Shown piece by piece: positions 35,639 through 49,200 of a DNA stretch of 64,000 bases (positions are counted from its first letter, which is position 1; each line of letters starts with the position of its first letter). The DNA is from Dicaeum eximium (Eukaryota > Chordata > Aves > Passeriformes > Dicaeidae): positions 186,001 through 250,000 of the forward strand of contig VWZP01005257.1 in NCBI GenBank assembly GCA_013396995.1. Reading direction: 5' to 3'. The position numbers were made by a program, and so were the translations under genes. The notes beneath the pieces were generated by a model. It worked only from the letters and a program-made list of their open reading frames with translations. It had not been told where the DNA came from and did no database searches.

Positions 35639-38601
35639 CTCCAATCTCAGTATATTTCCAATGCAAATAACTTTCCACATTAAAAATGAAAGGGAATTAA
35701 GATTTGTATGGGATTAAAATATACTTGCTCTTTAAATGATCTTGAAATTAAAATGATGGGCATTTAAGAGGGATGTGTTAATGGACTCATGCAATAGTGC
35801 AGGCTATTTAGGGGCAGACCCTGAGATGAACATAACTGTTCCCACATGCAGTGATTCCAGCTCTCTCACTAAAGAAGGGAATGTCAGAGAGGGACGGTTG
35901 ACCTTTAAGGCGCCGGCACAGTTGTGTTAAATTTCCCTTCACAGTGAGAAGACTGTCAAATGTCACCATTCATTGTAGAACTGGTCAAAGCACAGGGCAA
36001 AGCTGTTGCTGCATTTTTCCCACTAGAGCTTTGAAACAAGTAATTTTTATTTTTTGTCTCTCATTCAAGCCAGCGGCTCTAGCATGAAGCCTTCCTCTGC
36101 AAGCAAATTGAGCTGCAGAGCTTCTATTCATCTTCCCCAACTTCACGTGCTTTAAGATTTCCATAAAGCAGAAAACATTTGTATGAAGACTCTGTCCTTG
36201 ATGGAGATAACTGTCAACACCAAGTCACACGTTATTTCACATGAGGACAGGCACTGTCATCTTAACCCAGTTTCATATACCACAAATTGATTTCTCTGCA
36301 GGAGAGCAAGAGTTATTAAATGTTATGTAGTCTTTCATGTTAGAGCTGCCCCTTTTACCTTCCCATTGAAAAGTATCCTCAGTTAATCCAGGTTATGAAT
36401 CAAGCCTCATATTAGTCTCACCACACTGCTCTGCACCAGTATGACTAATGTTTGCCCTTTAAACATCCTGTGACACTTCTAACAAACTTGTTTGGAACAG
36501 ACCAAATTCAGATGGGGAAAAGCAAGACTGAATAGGACCCAGATCACAAAGCTCTGGATTTGTTCTCTTCCCTTCTCATTCAGTTCCAGGGTTACATAGG
36601 TCTGGCAGCTCCCAAAAAATGGCAGAGTGGGGATTCCTGCAGTGATGTCAGCAGGGTAGCAGCAGAGAGCCAGGGGCAGCCTACCCTGGAGTCCTACAAG
36701 GCAGGTCACAGGAAGCAGGGCTGCTCTAGTTGTGAGTCTTTCTGTGCTGCTCAGACACACATAGACAGCGCCTACCTAGGCTGAAATGTTATTGTACTCA
36801 GTGTGGTGCATGGCTTTCAGGAAATGCAACACTACCTCTGCCCTTTAAGAGAGAGGGAACACAACCTGGGTGCAGATAAATCCTACAGAGATTCTCCAGC
36901 CTCTGCCTTTTTATTTCGTTAGCAAGTAAACTTAATGTTTTCTTCAAAAACCTTGCATTATTTTCTTTTCAATAAAGCAAAGCCTGTCTTTGCAGTGCTT
37001 TTGGAGTGACCTCAAAGTGTGACATGTGGATGCCTGATGCAGAAATAGATGGAGCTTGTAAAGCACCAAACTACAGTTCTTGAGTTTTAGTTTCAGCGGT
37101 TCCCAGTCAGACGCCTGTGACATTGATTTAATTCTCAGTGTTATTAACAATGTCACAGCTTAGAGAGGGGATAAGAATGGGAACATTGAATTGCTCTGGT
37201 AGTCCTCAAAATGTGTGAGTGTGTGTATGCATATGTGCGTATACACATACACAAATGTGAGCAGGGATGGAAAAAAAGGAAAACTAAATAAACTGTATAT
37301 CACCATCCATATAGTGAGTTCAGGGGGTGGTTGGTTTAATTTTCTGTAGGGAATTTTCTACAAAGGGGCTTAACACTATAAAAGCTGGCTTTTAGGCTTC
37401 TTTGCCATTCACAAAATCTGACATGAAGTAGAGAGACTCAGCAGAGGTTATGACAACTTCAGAGTGGGTGGTAAAATTAGACAAAATCAATCTTTCCACC
37501 CCTCAGAGCAGACACAGCAGCAGGTGTGGGTGGGGACTAAGGGCCACTACAAGACAACACAAACAACCCCCCAAAAAACACCTTACAAGGAAAAATGATA
37601 TCATATGTTGTTGCCAATGCTGACATAATGTTCATGCCATTTGCAAAATCATTATGTTTCAAGCAAACCCTCCTGAAGTCTAAAAAAGACTAGGCACTAA
37701 TAAAAGAGACAAACATTTACTTTAAATTTTCTTCTGCATGGAACAGGCTCAGTTCTAAAGTAAGCAGTATGGAAATAGCCATGGCCCATTGAAAATTTCT
37801 AAAAAGGATAAACATCACCTCCAATTATTTTACCATGTACTGAAAATATCTTGATCTTAAAATATCTTGAGAAAGACCCTGAGACTGAAAAGGTAATGCC
37901 TTTGCTCTCTCCACGTGTCAGTGGTGCTTCTCATTCCTCCCTCTGTGAACTTAAAATTCAAAGAAAAATCTGTAAGAACAGAAGAATTATGACAAAGACC
38001 TCAATACCCTGAAAATCATCTCTCTACTTCTCAAGAAATATCACTTGTGAAAACAGCCACACAGTCAGGAGAGGGTAACAATTGTGTTCTGTATTTTGTT
38101 GTTAGCAGATACCACAGCGAAGAAATGTAAGGTCATTGATTTCTGCTGCACTGATAGTGTGAGATATCATCTTATCTTTCATATGCATCAGTGAAGGTGG
38201 TTAAAAAACAGTGTATCTCCACAGCATCCTTTCTGTAAGGCAAGTCATTATGCAGTTGCACAAGGCCAAGAGCAAACTATGCTAACATGACCAGATTACA
38301 AACAGCCTTAAATCTTTCCTAGATGTAGCAGCTTGTCCTTATGTATACATGTCAGCCACACATCTACTGATCTGCCTGTGGTAAGTGTGAACCTTTTCTT
38401 TGGTTAAAGATGCTCTTTCAGGTTCACCGGACTATGCAAAAAAATTGTGCGCAACCTCATACCTATCACACCTTGTATCTAGCTTGCAGTATCTCTATCT
38501 GGAGCATTTTATAACAGCGAGCATTTTGTAGTGTTCAGAACCTTATTAACTGGAGCCATAGAAAGTGTCTATTTCTAAAACTTTTCTAAAGACAGCTGAT
38601 A
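35639..38601. other. non-coding sequence, no gene seen
   Basis: Unique sequence. An alternating purine-pyrimidine TG/CA stretch at about 37212-37254 (GTGTGTATGCATATGTGCGT and its partner) could form a hairpin or Z-DNA. No gene recognised. Confidence 0.4.
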
Positions 38602-38692
38602 AATCATAGAGTCATGGTTTGGGTTGGACCTTAAAGATCACCTGGTTCCAAACCCCCTCTCATGGGCAGGGACACCTTCCACTAGATCAGGT
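38602..38692 (-). repeat. CR1 LINE 3' tail, minus orientation
   Basis: 'catagagtcatggtttgggt' and 'ggaccttaaagatcacctgg', followed by 'catgggcagggacaccttcc' and 'actagatcaggt', form the typical reversed CR1 3' terminus. It is about 90 bases long and fairly well conserved. Confidence 0.85.
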
Positions 38693-39039
38693 AGGTATGC
38701 ATTAATTGTAAGTATGTGTATTAATTACTATTAACTGTATTTAAGGTAAGTATCACTGCACATATCAATACATAAGTTTGTAGGGAGAAACTGAAGATCT
38801 TTTTCCTCATGGCATAGTGGGTATGTGTGTGCCTGGTGAAGGGAACACACTCAGTCAGAGAGGGCTATGTCTGGCCTTACACAACGTTATCAGCACTTTA
38901 TTCTAACAGATCTGTCTTCCTAAATCCTCTGGATACAGCTTCTCACCTGGGTGTGCAAATCCTCACAAGGGTTAATGGCCTTTTCTTTGGCCATCAAGGG
39001 CCCTGGATCCTATTTTATAAGTCATGAGCTGAAGTACAG
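38693..39039. other. non-coding sequence, no gene seen
   Basis: Short unique stretch between the CR1 tail and a CpG-retaining block, with nothing recognised. Confidence 0.4.
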
Positions 39040-39550
39040 AGAAACTTCGCCAACAGTCAGAAGTCACGGGAGAAATGATCGGGAAGTGGACCAGAACACG
39101 ACTAAATGAACCCAGCGTCCAGATCACGGGGCACGGCCCTAAAGAGCTTACCCAGCTCGTAGCAAACTAGTGAAGATGACAAATATTTATGTAATGGGTA
39201 TTTGGAATGCAAATGGTATGCATTGGGTAATGCAGAGCAAAAGTTCCCTGTGATAACAGCAGGGTTTCGTTACGGGTATAGGGATACAAATGTCATAAGG
39301 TAGCACCTACAAGGATTTTATTTCATGTGTATTCTCCCAGCCCCTGAGGTGCCCCCCAGGCACCTTGACTGTCACTGTAGAGCTAGTAGGTAAAATAAAA
39401 GCTGAGTCTCTCCCTGACACTCCATTAAAGGAATTTGTTTGGATTTGGTCGTTGGGTTTGCTTGTTTTCAAAGGGATGACGTGACTGTTATTGGAAAGAT
39501 GAGTCAGTGAAATGAGTTTTGCCATTCTGGAGGCGAGAGTTATTGGCTGC
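39040..39550. promoter_or_regulatory. CpG-retaining block with octamer, CRE-like and AP-1 sites, candidate enhancer
   Basis: Eight CpGs fall within about 112 bases (39048-39159) and more follow to 39533, in an otherwise CpG-depleted region. Recognisable motifs are a perfect POU octamer ATGCAAAT at 39207-39214, a CRE-like TGACGTGA at 39477-39484 and a perfect AP-1 TGAGTCA at 39500-39506. Just beyond, at about 39570, is a CCCCAAGGGG palindrome of EBF/AP-2 type. There is no adjacent open frame with splice sites. I infer a possible distal enhancer. Such motifs also occur by chance, so the CpG retention carries most of the weight. Confidence 0.3.
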
Positions 39551-42500
39551 TTTTTAAAAAAATGTAACCCCAAGGGGCCTCAGGGCAGCCTCTGAATGAA
39601 GTTTTGGCTCCACACGCTTAACATTATCCCTGAAAAAGACAAATTTCCTGAGTCATTTTTTGTCTATATCTGTCTTTAATAGAGTTTTCTCTTGCCTCAA
39701 GTAAGAGGAGTTTGTTTGATCAAAAGTGGGTGAACCATAAATATGTAACACTAAACTGTATTATTTCATAGTAAAAGAGTAGATAAGCAGAAACACAAGC
39801 TAATGCTAAATTTGGCTGGTGCTTTTTGCTATTTTCAATCTCTGTAATATCAGATGTGATATGGCAAAGCTTCCTTTCCTTACAAAAAGCCCTCTGGAAT
39901 CTGAGAAGGAAGAAGTTAAATATCAAATTAAAGAAATTACTTCTTAAGTGGGCATAGTTTTTAAACTACATGCTTTTAGACTATTGGAAGATTATTTTTC
40001 TTGAATCAGTTGCAACACTGAACGCAGTTATGCTAAAATGGAAATGCCTGTATTTTGAAAATTTAATAACAGAGTAGCTAGAGATATTTTCTAACATTTC
40101 CTCTCTCTTTATAACCTTCAGGGTTTTGGGTTTTTTTGCATATAAGTCCCAAAGCCTCTGCCTCTGATGCAAAACCTCATGTGCAATACCATGTGTGATT
40201 TCAGGCTCCTTGGTCCAAGACAGACTCTGGAATACTGGAATGAGTCCTGCAGGGCACCAGCAAGGTGCCTGGGGTTGCAGTACTAATTATATTTTGGAGG
40301 TATGCAGGGGCTACTTTTCATTTCAATTATTTTATTATTCTATTATCTTCCCCTTCTTTTTCCTTCTTTGTGTTCAGTACCATTCTGGTGTGCCTAATTT
40401 ACTTCATCCCATCTTGGCAAATAAGGATGTATAGCCCAGGAAGTGATTTGACTTCACCAGGTTTCTGGGTGTGGTTTGAGATAGTGTTTTTGTACCTTAA
40501 AAAAACCTGAAACCTGACCCTCTGCCTCCCTGTTACCAGGCAGAGAGGGGCTGGTAAAAGTCCCCATGGAAGTTTGCAAAGGTCAGTGAGGTTTACCTGC
40601 TGGGGTTGACAATTCAGAGCCACCCTTTGCCCTCCCCATTGCAGAGCTTCAGGCAGCATCACTGCCTTTTAGATTCAGCCAGATTGGCTCCCTCAAACCC
40701 CCTTGGTGTTGTCTGTTCAATATATTTAAGTCACTTTATATCAAAATAGGTCAGAATCAAGCTTCCTATAGCACAGAAATTCTCTCCCTTGACTTTGTTC
40801 TCCTTTACTCGTTCACTCTACTTATTATTTCTGCCTTATGCAACTTCCTTTTTCACTCTTTCATTTTTCTTTCTAACATTTTACCAAATTTACTTACTGT
40901 TTGATCTCCAAGAACATTTCTTTAAGCCTACTTTTCTAACAAAATCCCTTTTCTTCTAACTATTTTGGCTTAACCTCTTTCTTCACAGCAACAATTACCT
41001 CTCTCATTCTTTCTTGTCTTCTTCCTTTCTGAAAAGAAAAGGAAGAAGGAAAAAGGAAGTTTTTCCTAGCTTCTCCATCTTCTCATATTTTCTCACCTGT
41101 GTCTTCTGTCTTCTTTTGTGCTGTTAAACTTTTTTTTATTTCACCTGGCTTCTCACCACTCTATATTCCAAGTTGTTTCTCCACTCTTGTTTCCCTGTTC
41201 ATTTTCCATGGCACTCACTCTGTTCCCTGCTGTTGGTGTTGGCCATATGACATTATTATTTTGCCACCAAAATACTCTCAGATTATGAGTGAAGTTGCTA
41301 AAACATTCCAGAAGTTTTTCCCCTTCATGGAAATCCACTGTGTCTCCATCCCAACTTTATTTCTCCTCTTCTACCTACACTGGTCTTGTCAGATAACCAA
41401 ATGATATCTGCATCTGATATCTGTATCCTTCATTTAAAAGCTGCTCTCACATGTTCTGAGGGGCCACCTATGAAAAATAATTAACATGAAATAAACCCTT
41501 TCCAAAGACTCCTGAGCAAACCACACAGTAAACCCCTCCCAAAAATACAGTAACAGTATCTTTAGGAGCATTTTGGCCAGACAGAAGACACAAACATCCA
41601 TTTCTCTGTTTTCCTGCAAGAAAGCCAAACATGGCACCTCTGCACATGTTGCTTTGAGGGAGGGACTCATGTATCCTCTCTGTGTAAAGCACACCTCAAA
41701 TGTTTTTTGAAGTCAGTTAAGTATACTCCCAGAAAAGCATTTCAGAAAATGGAACTAAAGAAAATAATTATTTAAAAACTATGCTTTGCTTTCCATCCAG
41801 GGTTAATTTTTGTATTTTCTGAAACTACAGACAGATGACAAGAGACACAGAATATTGAGAAAGTGCAATAATTTTGTGCAAACCTCTCACACCCACATAC
41901 TCTCCCTTTTCTGTGTCTGGCTGAGTCATAGAAGTCAACTTCAGGGAAAAGAATCACTTTAAGAAAGCATACCCCCTCAGCAACTAATCTCCCCTGCATA
42001 TGGGGAAGGTGCTTCTTTGATCTCACCCTGCTAGGGCAGCCAGAACAGCACGTACAAGTACAAATGCAAAATTAGGGAAAGAAAGCCTTGGTCAGTAGCT
42101 GATCCCTTTTCCTCAATGGTTTTTGTTTTGAGATGGCAGCCAGGGTTCAGTGGTGGCAGTAGGATTAGCAGGTGAGTAAAAGTTCAGGGGAGTTTGTAGA
42201 CCATCTGCTGTGTACTGTTTCATGACAGCTGTCTTGTTCTTTCTGGCAAGCTCTGTGAGAAGTATGAATATTTAAGTTGCTGGATAACTCCATTAAAATT
42301 TCTTTTGCTCTCTTCAGGAGTAAGACATCACTTCAAACCTGATGAGCCACTTTTTATCAGCTCCTACCCAACAGTTTTCCATAAAAATCAGGGGTAATAT
42401 ATCTGCATAATGGGGGCATAGGCACAAAGGATTCTGGAGAATCACCAAACCAACCCTGAAAACACCAGATCTGGAGCCAGGAACAGGCACATATCTGGAC

Positions 42501-42925
42501 CTAAGGCAAGGATTCTTAACACCATGCACAGCCCAGACATGCCCTCAGATGTAGGCCTTGGCAAGATCTCTTCCTCTAAGTGGAGAAGTCTGGTAAATCC
42601 ATTTGTGTGATCTCTGATCTCAAGGAAAATACAAGGATATGTCCAATAACAGCTAATAATCAGTTACTCAGACCACCATTTAATTCTATTGTGAGAGATC
42701 CAGGGGAAACTCTCAGTAAAAGTAGGCTTAAATAATCATTAAAGTCTCTTCAAAAACTCTTTTCTTTAACAACCAAAATTAACTTTGTGAGATAGAAAAG
42801 ACAGGTTTTCTTTTTCTTTTGCAGAAGGACACAGTTTTCAATTAAGAGACTATCACTGTCATACAGATTTGGACATAAAAACGACAAATTGCTATCCACA
42901 TTCATTTCTTAGTAACATCTCCCGT
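39551..42925. other. non-coding sequence, no gene seen
   Basis: Unique AT-rich sequence, including a pyrimidine-rich stretch at about 40780-41130. Within that stretch an 11-bp perfect inverted repeat (CTTCTTCCTTT at 41018-41028, AAAGGAAGAAG at 41038-41048) could form a hairpin. No gene is supported. Confidence 0.4.
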
Positions 42926-43285
42926 TCACCTCTGTGTTTCCTTGCAATAATGGAGATAATTGAATTCCTTCTGTGCAAGTGGGGTAAACTGAAATTGTGG
43001 ATCTGAGCATCTTTTCCCTACAATCCCAAAGTGCTCACAGAGAGCACCAATCAGGAAGGCTAGGACAGGATGAATGGATATCTTGCTGCATTGCATAGCA
43101 GTGGCTGGAATACCAACTCCAATGGATTCAGTATTGCGGTTTGGTGGCACCAAGATATCATCTCCAATTTCCTGCTCTAAACTTGATGAGTCCTCATCAA
43201 CACCACCATCAGCAAGTATTAACTGGTCAGCACGTCTCACAGGAAAAGTCATAAGGACAAAACTTGTTACTATGTCACCATCCAC
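42926..43285 (-). CDS. unrecognised minus-strand open frame, possible exon or decayed gene fragment
   Basis: An open frame of about 119 codons runs from GTG at 43285 to TGA ending at 42926; the first ATG in frame comes 11 codons later. The translation is acidic in its first half (ILADGGVDEDSSSLEQEIGD) and mildly hydrophobic around HPVLAFLIGALCEHFGIVG. This balanced composition is more protein-like than the low-complexity frames elsewhere. An in-frame TAA lies directly upstream at 43290-43288. A possible acceptor, TACTGAC then GCTAAG, precedes the frame, but its pyrimidine tract is weak. I recognise no family, domain or neighbouring exon. It may be an exon, a retrocopy remnant or chance. Confidence 0.2.
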   Translation of the reverse strand: MDGDIVTSFVLMTFPVRRADQLILADGGVDEDSSSLEQEIGDDILVPPNRNTESIGVGIPATAMQCSKISIHPVLAFLIGALCEHFGIVGKRCSDPQFQFTPLAQKEFNYLHYCKETQR

Positions 43286-44239
43286 ATCTTAGCAATTGTC
43301 AGTACCAGACTTAGGTGCCTAAATTAGAAAGCCACCCTTCCTACCTCCCTTGGCAGTCAGTGGAAAGGGGAAGGCCACTCCCAAGGACAACTCAGAGTGG
43401 GCACTAATACTTGGGTGTATTCTCATCCAGGACTTGTGCAGGAAGATGAAGCTCTTGTCCAGAGGGCCCCACTCAGGTTTTGTACCTTTCATTCCCCTGC
43501 TCCCAGTCTGTTTTCTGAAGTCCCTGCAACACCAGTAACCTGACAACCTGTCTGCTCTAAACCACCAGCACTGAAAAATTATTTTAAAGAGGAAATACTA
43601 TTTTACATCATCAGATCCAAACTGTTGTCAGTACTGATGCTTCCATTGATGTCTTTAGCAGCTCTCTCACAGACCAGCAAAGCACAAATCTGAAAAATCC
43701 CCAAACCCTTCTCTGTGCAGTAAGAATCACTGAAGAGCCTTGACCATGTTCTGTGCTCTCAACACGGTGCAGCAGAGCTTAGCTTGGACTCATGCAGTCC
43801 TCATAACTTACGTCCCATTTATACCCAGAATTGATTGCTTTAATTAAGTAGTCAAATAGAACAAGGAAAAGACAAATTAGAAAAAACAGAGGTTATATTA
43901 AAACCATGTATGGCTTAGCTAGTGGACAACTGTATTGGATTAACCAACTGCTAAATTTTAAGAACATCATTTGCCTGTTAATTGCTGTATTTTAGCCAAA
44001 TAATTCTATCAAACAGATTTATCACAGACAGAGTCTGGACTATAAAGTCAATATGGGAGACTAAGAGCAGAAGCATTGCTTGAAAAAGCACAGAAGAAGC
44101 ATCAAAATTTTGCCCTTTTTTTTTTTCCCCTGCTGGGAAAAATTTTCCTTCATAAAAGCTATGAAGAAAGAAAAAAAAATCACCAGCACATTTTAAAAAA
44201 TTTTGGGCACCAAATCCACTATTTCACTTATGATTCTGT
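43286..44239. other. non-coding sequence, no gene seen
   Basis: Unique sequence upstream, on the minus strand, of the open frame at 42926-43285. I could not find convincing additional exons on that strand. Confidence 0.35.
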
Positions 44240-44285
44240 AAAAAAAAAAACCCAAAAAACAAACAAACAAACAAACAAAAAAAAA
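44240..44285. repeat. A-rich and (CAAA)n simple repeat
   Basis: An eleven-base A run, CCC, then repeated CAAA units merging into another A run. Simple low-complexity repeat. Confidence 0.9.
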
Positions 44286-46215
44286 CCATAAAAAAACTTA
44301 TAACTACCATTTGCTCTAAAGCAACTAGAGAGTAGCTATTTTGTCTGCAAGACTGAAAATAGTTCTCCATTTAGGAGACAGTTTTCTACAAAGGTTGAGC
44401 ATTATTTTCCTGATGCTTTCCTTAAAGGACAATTGGAGAAAACAATGAGTTACAAGGGAAGTAAGAATAATAAAATGTTGTGGAATTCAGGTCAGAATTC
44501 AAAGCGAAACAAGCAAAAAAATACTCCAGAATTTTTTTACAAACCTCAAGTAATAGAAATCAAAGGAACTCAATGAAAGCTAAAATGAGGAAATATATTA
44601 AAAGACTCTGTGTAGATCTTCCAGCAAACATGATAAAGGAAACAAAATTTCAGATGCAACTTAATTTCCCGCAACTGAACATATCAATACATGAGTGTCC
44701 ACAAGAGAAGAGAACATTTTCCTTTTAATTATAGGGTCATCACAAACAACTTTGGATTTCATTAAATCTCTGGAAGAAGATACCCTTGCCAAATTTTCAT
44801 TAAATAGCACTCTGCAAATCAGTATTCTTATTCTTCATACACTGTGTCTGCTTGCAGTTTTGTAAGAATGACTAAACCCAGGGTAAGAGTTTTTACATAT
44901 ACAAATCTCAAAAGTCCGGGAGATCACACAATAGCACTGATATAAGAAAAGAAGAGGCAGCAGGGATGAAAAACACTGTACTTCTAGCCAGTGTAACGCA
45001 GCATAATTTACAAATAATCTGAGTACAGAATGAGCTCTACAATTGAGAACACCCATGGTGCAATTCTTGGGGTGAAGGAGAAATCCATGAACCTAGTAAA
45101 TACAGTTCCCATAAAGTGAAAAATACCTATTCCCACCAAGTAGGGTGTCTGGGCATTGCACCCCAGTCACTTCTGCAAGCTGCACCAAAGTTGCAGCTCT
45201 GCAACTGCAGCTCTGAGAAGCTTTGTACTACGCCTGGAACCAGGCAGGGACTGTCTTCAGGACCAGGGAACATGAGAAACTCACAGGCAGAGACAGCAAC
45301 CCATCCACATCTTTAACATGTCTGCTTTCAGTGCAGATGAAATGCACCCAAGAAGCGCCCATTCTTCTCCATGACTATAAGGAAACTTAGAGTGCCTGGC
45401 TGGTGCACAGAACATCGACAGCATTGCCACAGGAACAAATGTCCATGGAGACACGACCTTCGCAGGCATCAACTGCTCCTATTCATTATTCAAAGGGACT
45501 GCACACTGTCTGTCAAATGAAGGAGCAGCTTTTATAGAGGTTTTTGGGCAGAGAATCTACAAGAAACAGAACTTTTTCAGGAAGAGTGGGAGGATAAGTA
45601 TACATTTTAAATAGTAACAAATGAGGAAATGAGTCTCATATGTCATGCTAACTGTGAACTCAGCCATTGAAGAATTCTAAAAAAAGTCACTTCTCTTCCT
45701 AACAATGAAAATAGTCTCAAAAACACTTTGAAATGACAAATCCAGATATAACAAACATTAAGAAGTATGGCGTTGGCTTATACACTCAACTGAATTGATC
45801 AGAATTTACCCAGACCTTTTGCACTACAGGAATTAATTAATCCAAGAACTTCAAAAATGGAGCAGAGCTTTTGTGTCTTCTTACAGAATTCTAGCACAAA
45901 ATAAAATAATTATTATACTTTATGTTTTTTCAAGGGAAAAGTATAGGGAAAAAATAACAAAGCATAGGAAAATATAGAAACGCTATGTACAGATGCATTA
46001 CGTAATCTCAGAATATTGTCTGAGGGTGACAGAATGCACTCGTAAATAATATGTTTCAGAACCTTCCATGGCAAATTACTATTACTTCAATAAATTGGCT
46101 TCAAAGTGAAGGAGAAATTACAGCTGAACAATGATAGAGTGGAGATGGAAATCATCACCATATAAATAGAAATTAAACTAAAATCCAGATTAAATAATTT
46201 AGCACATTAATTCTT
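44286..46215. other. non-coding sequence, no gene seen
   Basis: AT-rich unique sequence with nothing recognised on either strand. Confidence 0.4.
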
Positions 46216-46244
46216 TTATATATATATTTTTAATATATATATAT
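46216..46244. repeat. (TA)n microsatellite
   Basis: Two alternating TA runs separated by TTTTTAA form an imperfect palindromic AT repeat. Confidence 0.9.
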
Positions 46245-49200
46245 GAGGAATACCTAGTAAATGAAATTTATTAATCTGAAGTAGTCCTAAGTAGATATCA
46301 GAGGTAAAGGATGAAAACTCCTGCTCCAGGGAGCTGCAAATTAGGAGCATCTCTACTCAGAGGTTATTGTGGGAGCATTGAATACTCCCAACAGGGAATG
46401 AAAATTGCTGCTACAGTAACAACCTTGCTCAACATTTTTTGGAGAAGTTCCAGTTCACACGGAAGAGACATTGCTTCAAAAGATGTACAACCCCAGTGCA
46501 TACAAACCAGGCAAGCACACTTCTCTGACTATACTAAAAGGTAACTTTATTCAGCATATTAAGTGATGAAGTACTACAAATGCACCTACACATGAAATCA
46601 TTACATAGCCACATCCTGAAAAAAAATTCACTTAGATAGTAACATGGAGGTAAGACAACATTAAGAATGTAATATGATAGCTACAACCCTGTAATTAAAA
46701 TACCTAATAAAATAAGAGATATACAGTTTGACCATTCAGAGATACAGCTTTATTGGTGTACCAAAGTTTTTCTCTACACACCTCAACTTTAATGATTCAG
46801 GCTTTGGCATACAGCCCAAAATACGTGTGCCATTGCCAACATAGTAATGGAGAGATCACAGAGAGATCATAGAGATCATCTGGTGTAGAGGATCAAGGAA
46901 AAGAGGATGCTTACCTTGTGAAAAATATTCTTCTTTATTTGTATTTCAGGGAAGGTGCCAAACATAGCTTTCATATTTACCTCTTAAAGCAGATCAGAAA
47001 TCAGTGTCTCTGAAAGACCACGCTTACTTAACATTTTACCACTTAAAAAACTGGCTGAAACAATTTTCAGTTGATTGAGGTTATTTTGTGGAAAATGACA
47101 GCAGATTTTCTCATACTCCAAGGATTAATTGGATTTTTCTGCTTTCTGCACTGATGGCTGCTCGATGAACCATTACCTTGCTGTTGTCCATTCTGACAGC
47201 GTCCCGTCCACTTTCTCTCTCCTCATGTGGGACAGACAATAAGGTGAGTCAGTAATGCCTTTAACAGGTAGATTGCTCCTTCATGGTTAGTACCAGAGCA
47301 AAAAATGTAGGAGCATTTCATTGCTCTCACATGTACAAATACACTGGTACTAAACTAGGGACCACTGCTTCAATCTAACTTTTGTTACCCTGGGTGAATG
47401 GAATTTAGCCTACAGTATTTTAGGGAAAATAAACTATCAGAAAACTGTCTCTACACACATAATCCTAATTAAACAAGTCCGTGGGTATGTATTCAGATCA
47501 GCAGGGAAACTATTTCTTGTTATTTCTTATGCTTGTGTATGACAAAATAAAACTATGAGTTTTAGGGCACTGGGGTCTGAGACATTTGAGAAGGGTATTT
47601 AAATTTAGAAGAGAGCAGACTAGCAGTTGCCAAATGGGGGTTCATCTAGACAAACACTGTCACTGATGACATTTGGATTGAGATAGAAAGCTAAAATGTT
47701 GTGTAATAGACAATTCTTATTAGTGTACCTCCAGAGGAAGTGTCTTCCTGACCCTAAATAGGAAGTGTCAAACTTTCATCCTGGAACATTAAGTTTTATA
47801 ACTTTTTGCATGTAATTTTCTATTTAAGGCAGCAGCAGAAATTCTTATTCAATTCCTGCTAAAACACATGCTTGAGTAATGAGTTCTGAAAGTCTGTGTG
47901 CTTTTTGGAGAGACACATTTCATCAGTTTGAGGGGTATTGCCATTTTAACCTCACCAGGAACTTCCTTGAGCTCATTCTTTTGCAGAACCTAAGGAAAAT
48001 GTTGCTTATACCTACGGTATCATCCCTTGTTTGTTCCTGCACAACATCTAATAGCCTGACCTTTCTGTCTCTGCCTCACACAGCAGCCTATTTTTGTTCC
48101 TTCCTCTGAACCTCTTCCTGCTGTATTCTTATTTCAGGGAGGATCTGACTTCAACACAGTGACTCCAGATATACCCCTTTCCAACAAGGTTTTGTAAAAT
48201 GCTACTGGACATAGTCTTGCTTTCCACTAGCATGAGATTCCTGGGCAGATTGTCTACAATCAACAGACATTTCCTGGAAAAGTCAAAAAGTGTTCCAGGA
48301 GATGTGTGCAACACTGTAAAACAGGTTCTCTGCCTAACAGCCCACAAGTTTAGTCTTAGATATCTGGGCGTTTCTCTCATGGTATGCACAAATCTATTCC
48401 AAGAAAGGCACTGATGGATTCAGCAAAAATTTAGTATCTTAACATGGTCCACGTTAGCCTTTAGTATTTCCCAAGTAGTCCCACATCTTTTTGACATACC
48501 TTGCATCAAATGACCCCACAGTATGAAATTTTAAAACACCTAATACTAGAATAACCATAAATTCTTCAGGTACTGCACATCAAAATTCTTTATTGGGAAT
48601 ATGGAAATTCTTCTTCCACTGAAAGCAAATTACTTTAGTAAGACTCATTGCCCTGAGCACAGGACCTAAAATCTCAAACATCCTATGAATTGTAGGAGGT
48701 TGTTAGGCTAGAGGAGTCATACTGCTTCTCATAAAAATCCTTGAAGATATAAGAAGCCATCACTGAAAATATAAATATGCCCTAAACTATTGGAACAGGA
48801 CTTTAGATAGGCAAAATAATCTTATCCTGTGTGCAGACAGATCTGTCTAGACTGATTTCCTTATCTTGCAGCCAAACTGTTCTCCCTGTAGCAGTCATCC
48901 ATACCTTTCTGTGGGCTCTCTGTCCAGACACACAAAAATATCCAGAGGAGGAGGTCTGTAAAAGTTTTTTTTCTGCTAGGCAAAAACAGTTGGAACTGTG
49001 TCACCAGATAAAGAGAATTCTCTTTCAAGCACCTTGGGTTGTAGTGGTTAATGAACATGCCATTGTGCCAGCAGCAGAAAAAAATTAAAGACAATAATCT
49101 TAATTTGAGGATTCAAACTACGGAAAGTGCCAGAGGAGCTGAATCCCTACAGACATACACAGAAGGCAACAAAAAACCCCCAAAATCTGTGCATTGCATC

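Noticed and set aside
42926..43285. Endogenous viral or transposase fragment
   Set aside because: No catalytic motif or recognisable viral or transposase block could be seen in the translation, so no such origin is claimed.
46845..46880. Possible CR1 3' tail ('agagatcatagagatcatct')
   Set aside because: It is a short local repetition of 'gagatcat'. The remaining CR1 landmarks are absent.
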